Source of the DNA: Planococcus sp. MSAK28401
GTDB lineage: Bacteria; Bacillota; Bacilli; Bacillales_A; Planococcaceae
Length of the DNA stretch: 64,000 nt
Assembly: GCF_018283455.1 (NCBI RefSeq)
Contig: NZ_JAAMTH010000001.1
Coordinates: forward strand, 929,501-993,500
Direction: 5' to 3'
Of the stretch, positions 25,614-33,987 are shown one piece after another. Under the pieces are notes generated by a model. It saw only the letters and a list, made by a program, of their open reading frames with translations. It was not told the DNA's origin and did not search any database. Every line of letters begins with the position of its first letter. Position 1 is the first letter of the stretch. A program made the translations under genes and the position numbers.

Positions 25614-26390
25614 ATGGTAGATAACAAAGTGGTATTAATCACCGGCGCCGCAAGCGGCATCGGCTATGAAATCAGCGTGGACTTTGCTAAAGAAGGCGCA
25701 AAGATCGTGTTGACTGATATCAACGAAGAAGCAGTGCAACGAGCTGCGGATGAGTTGAAGGGGCAGGGCTTTGATTGCATCGGCATCAAATGTGATGTTA
25801 CCAGTGAAGCAGAAATCAAAGCAGCTATAGACAAAACGGTGGAAACATTCGGTTCCTTGGATGTATTGATCAATAATGCGGGGATGCAGCACGTCTCGCC
25901 GATCGAAGAATTTCCGACCGAGAAATACGAATTGCTGATCAAGATCATGCTAGTCGCACCGTTTATCGCGACTAAGCATGCCTTCCCGATCATGAAGAAA
26001 CAAGGCTTCGGGCGCATCATTAATATGGCGTCGATCAACGGCCTTGTCGGATTTGCCGGGAAAGCGGCTTATAATAGCGCTAAGCACGGTGTCATCGGCT
26101 TGACGAAAGTTGCGGCGCTAGAAGGTGCAGAGCATGGCATCACGGTCAATGCGATGTGCCCGGGTTACGTCGACACGCCACTCGTACGCAATCAGCTGGG
26201 CGATTTGGCGAAGACGCGCAATGTCTCGCTGGAGAAGGTTCTAGAAGAAGTCATTTACCCATTGGTTCCGCAGAAACGCTTGTTGTCTGTGCAGGAAATC
26301 TCCGACTACACGATGTTTCTCGCTAGCGATAAAGCCCGCGGCATCACCGGGCAAGCAGCGGTTCTTGACGGCGGCTATACAGCACAATAA
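25614..26390 (+). CDS. 3-hydroxybutyrate dehydrogenase (short-chain dehydrogenase)
   Basis: 258 residues; GGAGGGACTCC precedes ATG. Oxidises 3-hydroxybutyrate to acetoacetate with NAD+. NAD site TGAASGIG (10-17), NNAG (87-90), catalytic S140, Y153 and K157 in YNSAK. The NAGMQHVSPIEEFP segment carries the Gln-His pair seen in 3-hydroxybutyrate dehydrogenases and separates it from generic SDRs. Second gene of the permease operon, 24 bases downstream. The CoA-transferase genes scoAB found beside the B. subtilis counterpart are absent. Confidence 0.88.
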   Translation: MVDNKVVLITGAASGIGYEISVDFAKEGAKIVLTDINEEAVQRAADELKGQGFDCIGIKCDVTSEAEIKAAIDKTVETFGSLDVLINNAGMQHVSPIEEFPTEKYELLIKIMLVAPFIATKHAFPIMKKQGFGRIINMASINGLVGFAGKAAYNSAKHGVIGLTKVAALEGAEHGITVNAMCPGYVDTPLVRNQLGDLAKTRNVSLEKVLEEVIYPLVPQKRLLSVQEISDYTMFLASDKARGITGQAAVLDGGYTAQ

Positions 26391-26420
26391 AAGCACGGCG
26401 CATTTTTGCGCCGTGCTTTC
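26390..26420. terminator. Bidirectional terminator
   Basis: AAAGCACGGCGCA / TGCGCCGTGCTTT stem between convergent genes. Confidence 0.85.
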
Positions 26421-26450
26421 CTGATTTTAATATAGTCTATTAAATGAAGC

Positions 26451-27227
26451 TCAATCGTCGAGAAAGTTTTCGGCGATGCCGAGAAACAGGCGGGGCTGTT
26501 CGACGTTCGGCGCATGGCCCGAACGCTTGAATTCCATAAAGCTGGCATGCTGGATGAGCCTTGCCGTCTCATGTCCTTTGTCAGGCGGGTTCAATTCATC
26601 GTAACGACCGCTGATGACCAGGGTTTCTGCTGAAATCTCCGGAAGTTCCGGCCGTAAGTCAAAGCGCTCCAAGGCGTTTGACGCGATGCCTTGCTGCTCC
26701 AAGGTCAGTTGGGGGCTATTTTGGGCCGTTTTCTCCTGCGATTTCTTAACGGCCGTCAAGCGATGAAACATATAGGCTTGTGCTTTATCCAGTTTGTCCT
26801 GAATGGATAAGCCGTTGAACTCGTCTTCGTGGCGTTCGAATAATTCAGCCATGGATGATTGCTCACCGTAGGATTTCGTGGCGACCAGTAATAATTTGCG
26901 TACTCGTTCAGGACGTCTCGCTGCTAACCCTTGCGCGATATAACTGCCCATGGATACTCCAAGGACATCAACTGATTCCAGGCCTAGATGGTCCAGTAAT
27001 GCAGCGGCGTCTTCGATATGGTTGTCGAGTGTATAGGAATCGGGCTTTGCCGAGTGACCGTGGCCTCTCGAGTCCAACGCAATGATACGGCGCTTCGTCC
27101 GGAAAAAGTTGATTTCGCGGTAAAACATGGCGGAGCTGCTGGTCAATCCATGAAACAGGAGGAGCGGCTGGCCGCTTCCAATATCTTCGTAATACAGGCT
27201 AATGTCGTTTCGGGTAAATATAGGCAT
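26451..27227 (-). CDS. Alpha/beta-hydrolase
   Basis: 258 residues from ATG 27227 (GAGAGGAAG upstream); earlier in-frame ATGs lack a ribosome site. Oxyanion motif LLFHGLTSSS, catalytic Ser in GVSMGSYIA, Asp in ISGRYDELNP and His in KRSGHAPNVEQP, so the triad is complete. It resembles the 3-oxoadipate enol-lactonase/BioH-like group, but the substrate is not predictable. Cytoplasmic, no signal peptide. Confidence 0.82.
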   Translation of the reverse strand: MPIFTRNDISLYYEDIGSGQPLLLFHGLTSSSAMFYREINFFRTKRRIIALDSRGHGHSAKPDSYTLDNHIEDAAALLDHLGLESVDVLGVSMGSYIAQGLAARRPERVRKLLLVATKSYGEQSSMAELFERHEDEFNGLSIQDKLDKAQAYMFHRLTAVKKSQEKTAQNSPQLTLEQQGIASNALERFDLRPELPEISAETLVISGRYDELNPPDKGHETARLIQHASFMEFKRSGHAPNVEQPRLFLGIAENFLDD

Positions 27228-27307
27228 TGTTTTCTTCCTCTCATCTCTATCTACTATTTTACTATACCTCAATAACATAAGCGCAAACGGAAGCCCGTCT
27301 GCGCTTG

Positions 27308-27871
27308 TCAGGTTTTATCCAATTTATGCTTGCGGCTTTGCCATTTATCGATAAAGCTGAAAATCGCAGCGAGCAATAGGAACATGCTGAGTGTCGTGTA
27401 CCAAGGAAATTGTGAAATGGCTCTGCCAAAAGCGGTATACAGAACAGCTGGGGCAATCAAGCCGAGCGCGGAGTAATACATATATTCCCTGCGTGTATTA
27501 GTCATTTCCATTAAGTAAAACGACAGCAAGTGAAAATGCACAAAGGGCATAACCCGCAAAATCATCACTTGAGAAACGGTCAGTGTGCGGTCGGGAAACC
27601 ATTTATCTTTCAAGGCAGCGAGTTTGGCACGAAAGCGGGGGAATTTATTGATCATCATATAAGAAATAAAACTCATCAGCGTCAATCCGATAAAAGACAG
27701 GATAGCTCCTTGGAAAAAACCGAAAAGAAACCCGCCTGCAATGCATACGGCGATCACCGGCAAAAACAGCAGCGGTCGGATTAAATGGAGCAAAATGAAT
27801 AAAAGTGGCGCCCAAAGTCCTGCATGGCCGATGAAGTTTTCTATTGTTTGCTCGAACTCAGCCAAATCCAC
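27308..27871 (-). CDS. TVP38/TMEM64-family membrane protein
   Basis: 187 residues with 4-5 hydrophobic segments. The central GGFLFGFFQGAILSFIGLTLMSFISYMMINKF matches the family's core, where the usual Gly-rich re-entrant region is followed by an Arg/Lys-rich loop. Related to DedA/VTT-domain proteins, some of which are lipid scramblases or flippases. Role here unknown. Lies upstream of the hydrolase on the same strand (80-base gap). Confidence 0.8.
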   Translation of the reverse strand: MDLAEFEQTIENFIGHAGLWAPLLFILLHLIRPLLFLPVIAVCIAGGFLFGFFQGAILSFIGLTLMSFISYMMINKFPRFRAKLAALKDKWFPDRTLTVSQVMILRVMPFVHFHLLSFYLMEMTNTRREYMYYSALGLIAPAVLYTAFGRAISQFPWYTTLSMFLLLAAIFSFIDKWQSRKHKLDKT

Positions 27872-27949
27872 TGTTCTCCCCGCCTTTCAGCTTCTATTAC
27901 TAATAAGGAAGAATAAGCGAAACGGTCCGGAAAAGCAAGGATTTGTTTG

Positions 27950-27971
27950 ATACCCCCCAAATTAGGGGTAT
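27950..27971. promoter_or_regulatory. Palindrome ATACCCC-N8-GGGGTAT
   Basis: Perfect 7-base arms in the divergent region between the TVP38-family gene and ykvI. G/C tracts flanked by AT resemble operators of the CsoR/CstR metal or persulfide regulators, though the spacing is longer than usual. Confidence 0.4.
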
Positions 27972-28044
27972 GAGAAATTATCTACATAAAAACATTTTTG
28001 TCGAACATCGAGATCAACCACCACCAAGAAAAGGAGAGGGTTTT

Positions 28045-29127
28045 ATGAAAAGGAGCTTGAAAATAGCCAGTGCCTTCATCGGAATTGTTGTTGGCGCTGG
28101 CTTTGCGTCTGGACAGGAGATTTTGCAATATTTTACCAGTTTTGGCTATTGGGGAGCAGGCGGCGTCTTGGTTGCCACTGCCCTATTCGGTTATATTGGG
28201 ATGATTTTGACGCGTCTCGGAAGCCGCATGCAAACTACTTCACATGAAGACGTGGTCTACCGCATTAGCGGGAAATGGCTCGGAAAAGTAATCGACTATA
28301 CATTGATTCTGACCTTATTCGGTATTTTAGTTGTTATGATTGCGGGAGCCGGATCTATATTTTCCCAACAATTCGATTTGGCACCTGCATTTGGGCGCAG
28401 CATCATGATTGTATTGGTCATCGTGACCATCATGATGAACGTCAAAAAAGTCATCACTGTCATTTCCAGTATTACGCCGTTTTTAATTTTAATGGTGGTG
28501 GGGATCGCCATCTACAGTGTCATTACAATGGACAGTAGTTTTAGCGCACTCGATCCGGTAGCTAAAGATCAGCTATCGGCTACGCCAAACTGGCTATTGT
28601 CGGCAGTTAACTATGTGTCGCTCGCCATCGCTCTAGGAGCCTCGATGTCGCTCGTCATGGGCGGCGCCGAAGCAGATGAGAAAGTGGCAGCCCGCGGCGG
28701 GTTGATCGGCGGACTCGGTTTTGGGGTCTTGATCTTGCTTAGCTATGTGGCGATATTTGCGAAAGTGGATGTCGTCGGCGGAGCGGATTTGCCGATGCTT
28801 GCCATTGGGGATGACATTTCACCGATTCTCGGCATCATCATGGCAGTCGTCATCTTCGCGATGATTTATAATACGGCCGTCAGCATGCTGCTGTCGTTCT
28901 CTGCCCGGTTCACAGAAATCGGTACGAAGAAATTCCGGATTTTTGTTATCATTGCCGGATTGATCGCTTTTGCGCTCAGCTTCGTAGGGTTTACGGCTTT
29001 GGTCAATTATCTGTACCCGGCAGTCGGCTATCTCGGCTTGCTGTTGATCGGGGCCTTGATCTTGGCGGATATCCGCAAAGTCGGCAAAAACGACAAAGCC
29101 AACCGCAACAAAGAAGCAACAAACTAA
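28045..29127 (+). CDS. ykvI: YkvI-family membrane transporter
   Basis: 360 residues from ATG 28045 (AAAGGAGAGGG upstream; the frame upstream of this is not translated sense). Ten or eleven hydrophobic segments. The first helix carries FIGIVVGAGFASGQE, the hallmark of YkvI proteins, whose unwound Gly-rich helix recalls LeuT-fold amino-acid transporters. Substrate unknown. The terminator after it is duplicated around a dispersed repeat. Confidence 0.83.
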   Translation: MKRSLKIASAFIGIVVGAGFASGQEILQYFTSFGYWGAGGVLVATALFGYIGMILTRLGSRMQTTSHEDVVYRISGKWLGKVIDYTLILTLFGILVVMIAGAGSIFSQQFDLAPAFGRSIMIVLVIVTIMMNVKKVITVISSITPFLILMVVGIAIYSVITMDSSFSALDPVAKDQLSATPNWLLSAVNYVSLAIALGASMSLVMGGAEADEKVAARGGLIGGLGFGVLILLSYVAIFAKVDVVGGADLPMLAIGDDISPILGIIMAVVIFAMIYNTAVSMLLSFSARFTEIGTKKFRIFVIIAGLIAFALSFVGFTALVNYLYPAVGYLGLLLIGALILADIRKVGKNDKANRNKEATN

Positions 29128-29174
29128 GAAAAGGCCTTCTGCCATGCAGAAGGTCTTTTCAGTGTGTTGAAGAA
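29124..29174 (+). repeat. Direct repeat A including the ykvI stop and terminator
   Basis: 51 bases matching 29396-29446 at 45 positions by hand alignment. It includes CTAAG (with the ykvI TAA), the full hairpin AAGGCCTTCTGC / GCAGAAGGTCTT and the flank ending GAAGAA. Confidence 0.8.
29128..29162 (+). terminator. Terminator of ykvI
   Basis: AAGGCCTTCTGC / GCAGAAGGTCTT stem followed by TT. Confidence 0.82.
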
Positions 29175-29395
29175 GTTTATAATCCGCTATGAATGAAAAA
29201 GGAAATCACCATTTCCACATTCAAAAATCAATGTTCTATCTGAGTATTTGGAGAAGCGTTTGCTCGACTCCTGTGGATCAGCGAGACGACCGAGACCCCG
29301 CAAGCAGCGTAGCAGCTGAGGAGGCTTGGGCGCGAGCCCACGGAAAGCGAGCAATAAGCTTCGGAAAATACGATTAATATAAGTTTCTCGTAAAG
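29162..29395 (+). repeat. Dispersed structured repeat, copy 2
   Basis: About 234 bases, opposite in orientation to the copy at 22850-23161. It begins CAGTGTGTTGAAG directly at the terminator T run and ends before a second copy of that terminator. Internal GC-rich palindromes (GGGCGCGAGCCC, CAAGCAGCGTAGCAGCTG) suggest a folded RNA or DNA structure. No coding potential seen. Confidence 0.8.
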
Positions 29396-29446
29396 CTAAG
29401 AAAAGGCCTTCTGCCATGCAGAAGGCCTTTTTGGTATAGTGAAGAA
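29396..29446 (+). repeat. Direct repeat B: duplicated terminator after the dispersed repeat
   Basis: Second copy of the 51-base segment, with hairpin AAGGCCTTCTGC / GCAGAAGGCCTT and TTT. It lies only 31 bases ahead of panE and is not required by any gene immediately upstream. Confidence 0.8.
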
Positions 29447-29477
29447 AGAAAGCAGACATGCATAGAGGAGGAATGGG

Positions 29478-30434
29478 ATGAAGATTTTGATTGCTGGAGC
29501 AGGCGCGATGGCGTGTCTTACTGGCGGGAAATTGAAGGCAAGCGGGGAAGACGTCCGCCTGTACAATCGCTTGAATAGCCATGTGGAAACCATCAATAAG
29601 CAAGGTTTGCGCTTGGTCGAAAAAGACAATTCGGTTACGCAAATCGATCTGGAAATCGTACAGGATTTGCAAGCCGATGAGCCGGTGGATGTTCTTCTTG
29701 TGCTATTGAAAGCCCAGGCCAATGAAGCAGTGCTCAGCAAACTGCGAAACAAACTGGCTAAGGAAACGGTGATCGTCACGATGCAAAACGGCATAGGCAA
29801 CGCCGACACCATCCAGCAACTGTTTCCGAACAATACCGTCGTGTCCGGAACGCTCGGTCACGGCGCGAGCGTTGAACACGATGGGACGATTCTGCACAGG
29901 GGCTGGGGCGTAAACTATTTGGGCAATGTCGAAGACGGTTTTGCCAATAAGATGCTCGAAGCTTTTGCAGAAAAACTCAGCAAAGCAGGCATGAAAACGG
30001 AAGTGTCGCAAGACGTCAACGCGGTCATCTGGAATAAACTATTCGTCAATGCCGCCTTCAACTCCGTTACAGCGTTAACACGCCTAAAAAACGGGGATAT
30101 CCTTAATACGCCAGAAGGAGAAGACTTGTTGCGTGCGGTCACGGCAGAAGCGGTGCTCGTCGCCCGTGCGGAAGGAGTGGATGCGGACGTAGAGGCGGTC
30201 GTTGAAGAATGCTTGAGAATGGGCCGGCAGGATATCGGCGGCAATAAATCATCGATGCTCATGGATATCTTGAAAAAACGCCAGACAGAAATCGATGTCA
30301 TCAACGGCGGCATCGTAAAACTGGGGGAAAAGCACGGAATCGAAACGCCTGTCAATGCCGCCCTGTCCGGGTTGATCCGCATTATCGAGCAAAATTATAA
30401 GCTGCGCGTCGACGAGCCGAGCATACAAAAATAA
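29478..30434 (+). CDS. panE: 2-dehydropantoate 2-reductase (ketopantoate reductase)
   Basis: 318 residues; AGGAGGAATGGG precedes ATG. NADPH-dependent reduction of ketopantoate to pantoate for pantothenate/CoA synthesis. N-terminal Rossmann motif GAGAMACLTGG, TMQNGIGN loop, catalytic Lys in VIWNKLFVNAAFNSVTAL, and C-terminal helical domain with SSMLMDILKKRQTEIDVINGGI. Several Bacilli carry paralogues of this family, so another 2-oxoacid could be the true substrate. Single gene, terminator shared with bioY. Confidence 0.87.
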   Translation: MKILIAGAGAMACLTGGKLKASGEDVRLYNRLNSHVETINKQGLRLVEKDNSVTQIDLEIVQDLQADEPVDVLLVLLKAQANEAVLSKLRNKLAKETVIVTMQNGIGNADTIQQLFPNNTVVSGTLGHGASVEHDGTILHRGWGVNYLGNVEDGFANKMLEAFAEKLSKAGMKTEVSQDVNAVIWNKLFVNAAFNSVTALTRLKNGDILNTPEGEDLLRAVTAEAVLVARAEGVDADVEAVVEECLRMGRQDIGGNKSSMLMDILKKRQTEIDVINGGIVKLGEKHGIETPVNAALSGLIRIIEQNYKLRVDEPSIQK

Positions 30435-30466
30435 GCCAATTGCCGTAATTTCGGCAATTGGCTTTT
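30432..30466. terminator. Bidirectional terminator between panE and bioY
   Basis: AAGCCAATTGCCG / CGGCAATTGGCTT stem between convergent genes. Confidence 0.85.
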
Positions 30467-30470
30467 CCTG

Positions 30471-31055
30471 TTAAGGCAAGTATTTATTAATAATGGGCTG
30501 TATCCGGAAACCGAACAAGCCGGCGAAAACAGCGAGCAGCACGTCCTTTGGAAGAGGCACTGCCATCCACGCCCATGCCATGCCGTAAGTGAAGCCTTCC
30601 GGTGCGGCAAACCAGAGTTTATAAGCGGCGTACATCCAGTTGGTGCCGAACACGTAATTGACGGCTGTCGCTACAAGAGCGGCGAAAATAAATCCTTTTT
30701 TGGAAGGCATTTTTTCCGCGATCCAGCCTGCCACAAAAGCGGTGAAGATGTAAGACAGGATAAAGCCGAATGTTGGCGAGATCAATGTGTCCATCCCCCC
30801 TGAAAACTTGGCGAAGACCGGGACGCCGGCAAGGCCAATCGCAGCATAGACGATCATCGCCGCAGCGCCGAGACGCTTGCCGAGCAGGATGCCGGCGAGC
30901 ACCGCGAAGAACGTCTGCAAAGTGATCGGTACGCCCCCGACGATCAGGAAGGAAGAAATATTGGCACCAATTGCCATGAGAGCAGCGAACATGGCGATGT
31001 GCACGAGTGTTAAGGTACGCGAATGATTGCTGGATCTGCTTACTGAAGTTGTCAT
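30471..31055 (-). CDS. bioY: Biotin transporter substrate-binding subunit BioY
   Basis: 194 residues; GGAGGG precedes the ATG. Six hydrophobic segments with BioY signatures VPITLQTFFAVLAGILLG and AAIGLAGVPVFA, plus FGFILSYIFTAF. S-component of an ECF-type biotin importer; the energising EcfA/EcfT are not nearby and are presumably shared. Single gene under its own promoter. Confidence 0.93.
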   Translation of the reverse strand: MTTSVSRSSNHSRTLTLVHIAMFAALMAIGANISSFLIVGGVPITLQTFFAVLAGILLGKRLGAAAMIVYAAIGLAGVPVFAKFSGGMDTLISPTFGFILSYIFTAFVAGWIAEKMPSKKGFIFAALVATAVNYVFGTNWMYAAYKLWFAAPEGFTYGMAWAWMAVPLPKDVLLAVFAGLFGFRIQPIINKYLP

Positions 31056-31088
31056 GAAAAACCCTCCACTTACTATGTACTAAAATTG

Positions 31089-31117
31089 AGTATAGTGAAT
31101 GGGTTATTTTAAGTCAA
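31089..31117 (-). promoter_or_regulatory. SigA promoter of bioY
   Basis: Minus strand: TTGACT (31117-31112), 17-base spacer, TATACT (31094-31089). No clear BirA operator was recognised. Confidence 0.7.
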
Positions 31118-31219
31118 CTTATTTTTAATAAAGGTTTACTTAAAAAGTTCTGTGTTTCTTTTCCAATTTTCCGTATGATGAAAAGAAATGAATAAATCCT
31201 CAAGAAAGCAGGCGAGCAA

Positions 31220-32830
31220 ATGACAGAGTGGTGGAAGAAAGCAGTTGTATATCAAATTTATCCGAGAAGTTTCATGGATTCCAACGGTGACGGAATCGGT
31301 GACATCCAAGGAATCATCAGCAAACTGGATTATTTGGCGGAACTTGGGGTCGATGTGTTATGGCTATCGCCTGTCTACGATTCGCCGAATGATGACAATG
31401 GCTACGACATCCGCGATTACCAAAAGATCATGCAGGAGTTCGGGACGATGGACGATTTCGACCGCATGCTTGAAGGCGTTCACGAGCGTGGGATGCGCCT
31501 TGTCATGGATTTGGTCGTCAATCATACGTCTGACGAGCATAACTGGTTCACGGAGCGCCCTGACTATTACATCTGGAAAAACCAGCCGAACAATTGGCGC
31601 TCTTTCTTCAGTGGTTCGGCATGGCAATTCGATGAAAAGAGGCAGCAATACTATCTGCATCTGTTTTCTAAGAAACAGCCGGACTTGAACTGGGAAAATG
31701 AGGAGCTGCGAAGTGAAGTGTATCAGATGATGCGCTGGTGGCTCGATAAAGGGGTCGATGGTTTCCGCATGGACGTCATCAATATGATTTCCAAAGACCA
31801 GAATTTCCCGGACGGCATCAATGGCGATGGTACGCCACACTTCTTCAACGGCCCGCGTGTCCATGAATTTTTGCAGGAGATGAACGAAAAAGTATTGTCC
31901 GATTATGACATTGTCACAGTCGGGGAAATGCCAGGTGCCGCAACAGAAGATGCCAAGCTGTATACAGGCCCTTGGCGCAATGAATTGAACATGATTTTCA
32001 CTTTCGAACATATGAACCTGGACCAAGGGCCAAGCGGAAAATGGGAACTCCAGCCGTTGCACCTCCCGGATTTGAAAGAAAACCTGGAAAAATGGCAAGT
32101 GGAGCTTTTCGAAAAAGGCTGGAACAGCTTGTATTGGAACAACCACGACCAGCCGCGCATCGTCTCACGATTTGGAAACGACGGAAAGTACCGGAAGCAA
32201 TCGGCGAAGATGCTTGCCACGTGCCTTCATTTCCTGCAAGGGACACCGTATATTTATCAAGGGGAAGAACTGGGCATGACCAATGTAGCGTTTATGTCGA
32301 TCGATGATTACCAGGATATCGAGACCTTGAATATGTATAAAGAAAAGCGGGCCCAAGGTGTTGCGGACGAGGAGCTTATGAAAGCGATTCACGCAAAAGG
32401 CCGTGATAATGCGAGAACGCCGATGCACTGGGACGCTTCTGAAAATGCAGGCTTTACCAAAGGACAGCCGTGGATTTCCGTTAACCCGAATTACACGGAA
32501 ATCAATGCACAAGACCGGCATGAAGAAGATTCTGTCTTTAGCTATTACCAGAAATTGATTACGTTCCGAAAAGACTTGCCAGTCATCACAGAAGGCAATT
32601 TTGAATTGTTGTATCGGGAAGATGAAGAAATTTTTGCGTACACACGGAAAACGGCAGATGAGCAATTGACGGTTTACTGCAATTTTTCCGAAACGCCGCG
32701 CGAATTGCCGGTTCCAAAGGGCAGGGTGCTGATCGGCAATTACCCGCCTCAAGAACATCGAGATGCGATGCAGCTTAGAGCATATGAAGCTGTGTGCTTC
32801 TATGATAACGACAGCAAAATGAATGAATGA
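31220..32830 (+). CDS. GH13 oligo-1,6-glucosidase-like alpha-glucosidase (copy 1)
   Basis: 536 residues, cytoplasmic (no signal). GH13 catalytic set: nucleophile D185 in GFRMDVIN, acid/base E236 in VGEMPG, stabiliser D310 in NNHDQPR. The residue after the nucleophile is Val (V186), the type associated with alpha-1,6 specificity in oligo-1,6-glucosidases/isomaltases. First gene of the glucoside cluster, 21 bases before the ROK kinase. About equally related by eye to the two other GH13 genes in this window, which have Ala at that position. Confidence 0.9.
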   Translation: MTEWWKKAVVYQIYPRSFMDSNGDGIGDIQGIISKLDYLAELGVDVLWLSPVYDSPNDDNGYDIRDYQKIMQEFGTMDDFDRMLEGVHERGMRLVMDLVVNHTSDEHNWFTERPDYYIWKNQPNNWRSFFSGSAWQFDEKRQQYYLHLFSKKQPDLNWENEELRSEVYQMMRWWLDKGVDGFRMDVINMISKDQNFPDGINGDGTPHFFNGPRVHEFLQEMNEKVLSDYDIVTVGEMPGAATEDAKLYTGPWRNELNMIFTFEHMNLDQGPSGKWELQPLHLPDLKENLEKWQVELFEKGWNSLYWNNHDQPRIVSRFGNDGKYRKQSAKMLATCLHFLQGTPYIYQGEELGMTNVAFMSIDDYQDIETLNMYKEKRAQGVADEELMKAIHAKGRDNARTPMHWDASENAGFTKGQPWISVNPNYTEINAQDRHEEDSVFSYYQKLITFRKDLPVITEGNFELLYREDEEIFAYTRKTADEQLTVYCNFSETPRELPVPKGRVLIGNYPPQEHRDAMQLRAYEAVCFYDNDSKMNE

Positions 32831-32851
32831 GTGTAAGGAAGGATGGAGAGA

Positions 32852-33724
32852 ATGAGCACAGTAATCGGAGTAGACATTGGGGGAACGAAAATCCGCATGG
32901 GGGTTATCGATAGAGAAGGGCGGATACTCGCAGAGCGGCAAGTAAAAACGGAATTTCCGCTGTATCCTTATTTAGAGAATCAGGTGTTGCTATTTTTACA
33001 GGAGCATCCTGACGTGTCAGCAATCGGCATCGGGACGCACGGATTTGTCGACCCGCAAGCAGGGCGCATTGTTTTCGCGGGGGATATGCTGCCGGGCTGG
33101 ACAGGTACAGAAGTAAAAGCACCGCTGGAACAAGCGTCAGGACGACATGTTGAAGTGGAGAACGATGCCAATTGCGCAGCGCTCGCTGAAGCTAAATTTG
33201 GTGCTGCACGGGGGCTTGGCCGAGTCGTCTGCATCACGCTCGGGACGGGGCTTGGCGGCGGCATCATCTGGGACGGCAAGCTGTTGAGCGGCGGGACGCA
33301 CAGTGGGGCTGCGGAACTTGGCCATATGATTTTGTATCCGAACGGCGCACGCTGCGCTTGCGGCCGGCTTGGCTGCGCAGAGCAGTATGTATCTGGCACT
33401 GCCCTCGTCCGGCGAATACGTGAAGCGGGTCTATCGGTGACGCCGCCAGAATTATTCGAACTGGCTAAAACAGATGCCGTGGCGGAAAAGCTGGTCGCTG
33501 AATTTACCGAAGACTTGGCGATCTACATCAGCAGCTTACAGGCGATCTTCGATATGGACATGCTGATCATCGGCGGCGGTGTATCGGAATCGGCTGCGGC
33601 TTGGATCGATGAATTGAATCGCCATTTGGCGAATGTGCTGCTGAATCCATTGCCGGTGGAAGTGGCGCAATTCGAAAATGATTCCGGCATGCTGGGGGCA
33701 GCGTTGCTCGTTCTAGAACGGTAA
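32852..33724 (+). CDS. ROK-family sugar kinase (glucokinase-like)
   Basis: 290 residues from ATG 32852, 8 bases after AAGGAAGG. N-terminal phosphate loop GVDIGGTKIRMG; catalytic Asp in VENDANCAALAE; GTGLGGGII; zinc-binding CACGRLGCAEQYVSG with the ROK Cys pattern. Probably phosphorylates glucose released by the neighbouring glucosidases, with pgi completing entry to glycolysis. No DNA-binding domain, so it is a kinase and not a ROK repressor. Confidence 0.87.
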   Translation: MSTVIGVDIGGTKIRMGVIDREGRILAERQVKTEFPLYPYLENQVLLFLQEHPDVSAIGIGTHGFVDPQAGRIVFAGDMLPGWTGTEVKAPLEQASGRHVEVENDANCAALAEAKFGAARGLGRVVCITLGTGLGGGIIWDGKLLSGGTHSGAAELGHMILYPNGARCACGRLGCAEQYVSGTALVRRIREAGLSVTPPELFELAKTDAVAEKLVAEFTEDLAIYISSLQAIFDMDMLIIGGGVSESAAAWIDELNRHLANVLLNPLPVEVAQFENDSGMLGAALLVLER

Positions 33725-33861
33725 GTCTGTCTATGGTGAAAAGTTTCCAAGGCCCTGCAAACAATTTCTAAGATGAAAAGCTTTCGTTGGGCAAATGGGA
33801 CGCATGATGGGGATAGTAAATACAAGTTTCAAAAAAACAGTTGAAAAATTTAAAAAATAGA

Positions 33862-33890
33862 TTGTGCAAACGTTTTCATTATGATAATCT
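33862..33890 (+). promoter_or_regulatory. Candidate promoter of the glucoside ABC operon
   Basis: TTGTGC, 17-base spacer, TAATCT, overlapped by the first LacI/CcpA-type site. Confidence 0.45.
33865..33878. promoter_or_regulatory. cre-like site 1 (CcpA)
   Basis: TGCAAACGTTTTCA fits the catabolite-responsive element consensus TGNAANCGNNNNCA and overlaps the candidate promoter. Confidence 0.65.
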
Positions 33891-33905
33891 GTTATTAATT
33901 ATTAG

Positions 33906-33922
33906 TTGGAAACGCTTTCCAA
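33906..33922. promoter_or_regulatory. LacI/CcpA-type palindrome 2
   Basis: TTGGAAACGCTTTCCAA, a near-perfect palindrome around a central CG. Confidence 0.65.
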
Positions 33923-33948
33923 AGAGTTTCCATTTTTTTTGCTCTATC

Positions 33949-33964
33949 GTGCAATCGTTTGCAC
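33949..33964. promoter_or_regulatory. LacI-type palindrome 3
   Basis: GTGCAATCGTTTGCAC, symmetrical around CG, 23 bases before the GTG start. Likely operator for the operon's own LacI regulator. Confidence 0.65.
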
Positions 33965-33987
33965 AACAACTCAAAGGGGGAGTTCAA

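Noticed and set aside
33841..33987. N-terminal extension of the sugar-binding protein
   Set aside because: The segment contains the promoter and three operators; the GTG at 33988 has AAAGGGGGA and gives a proper lipoprotein signal.
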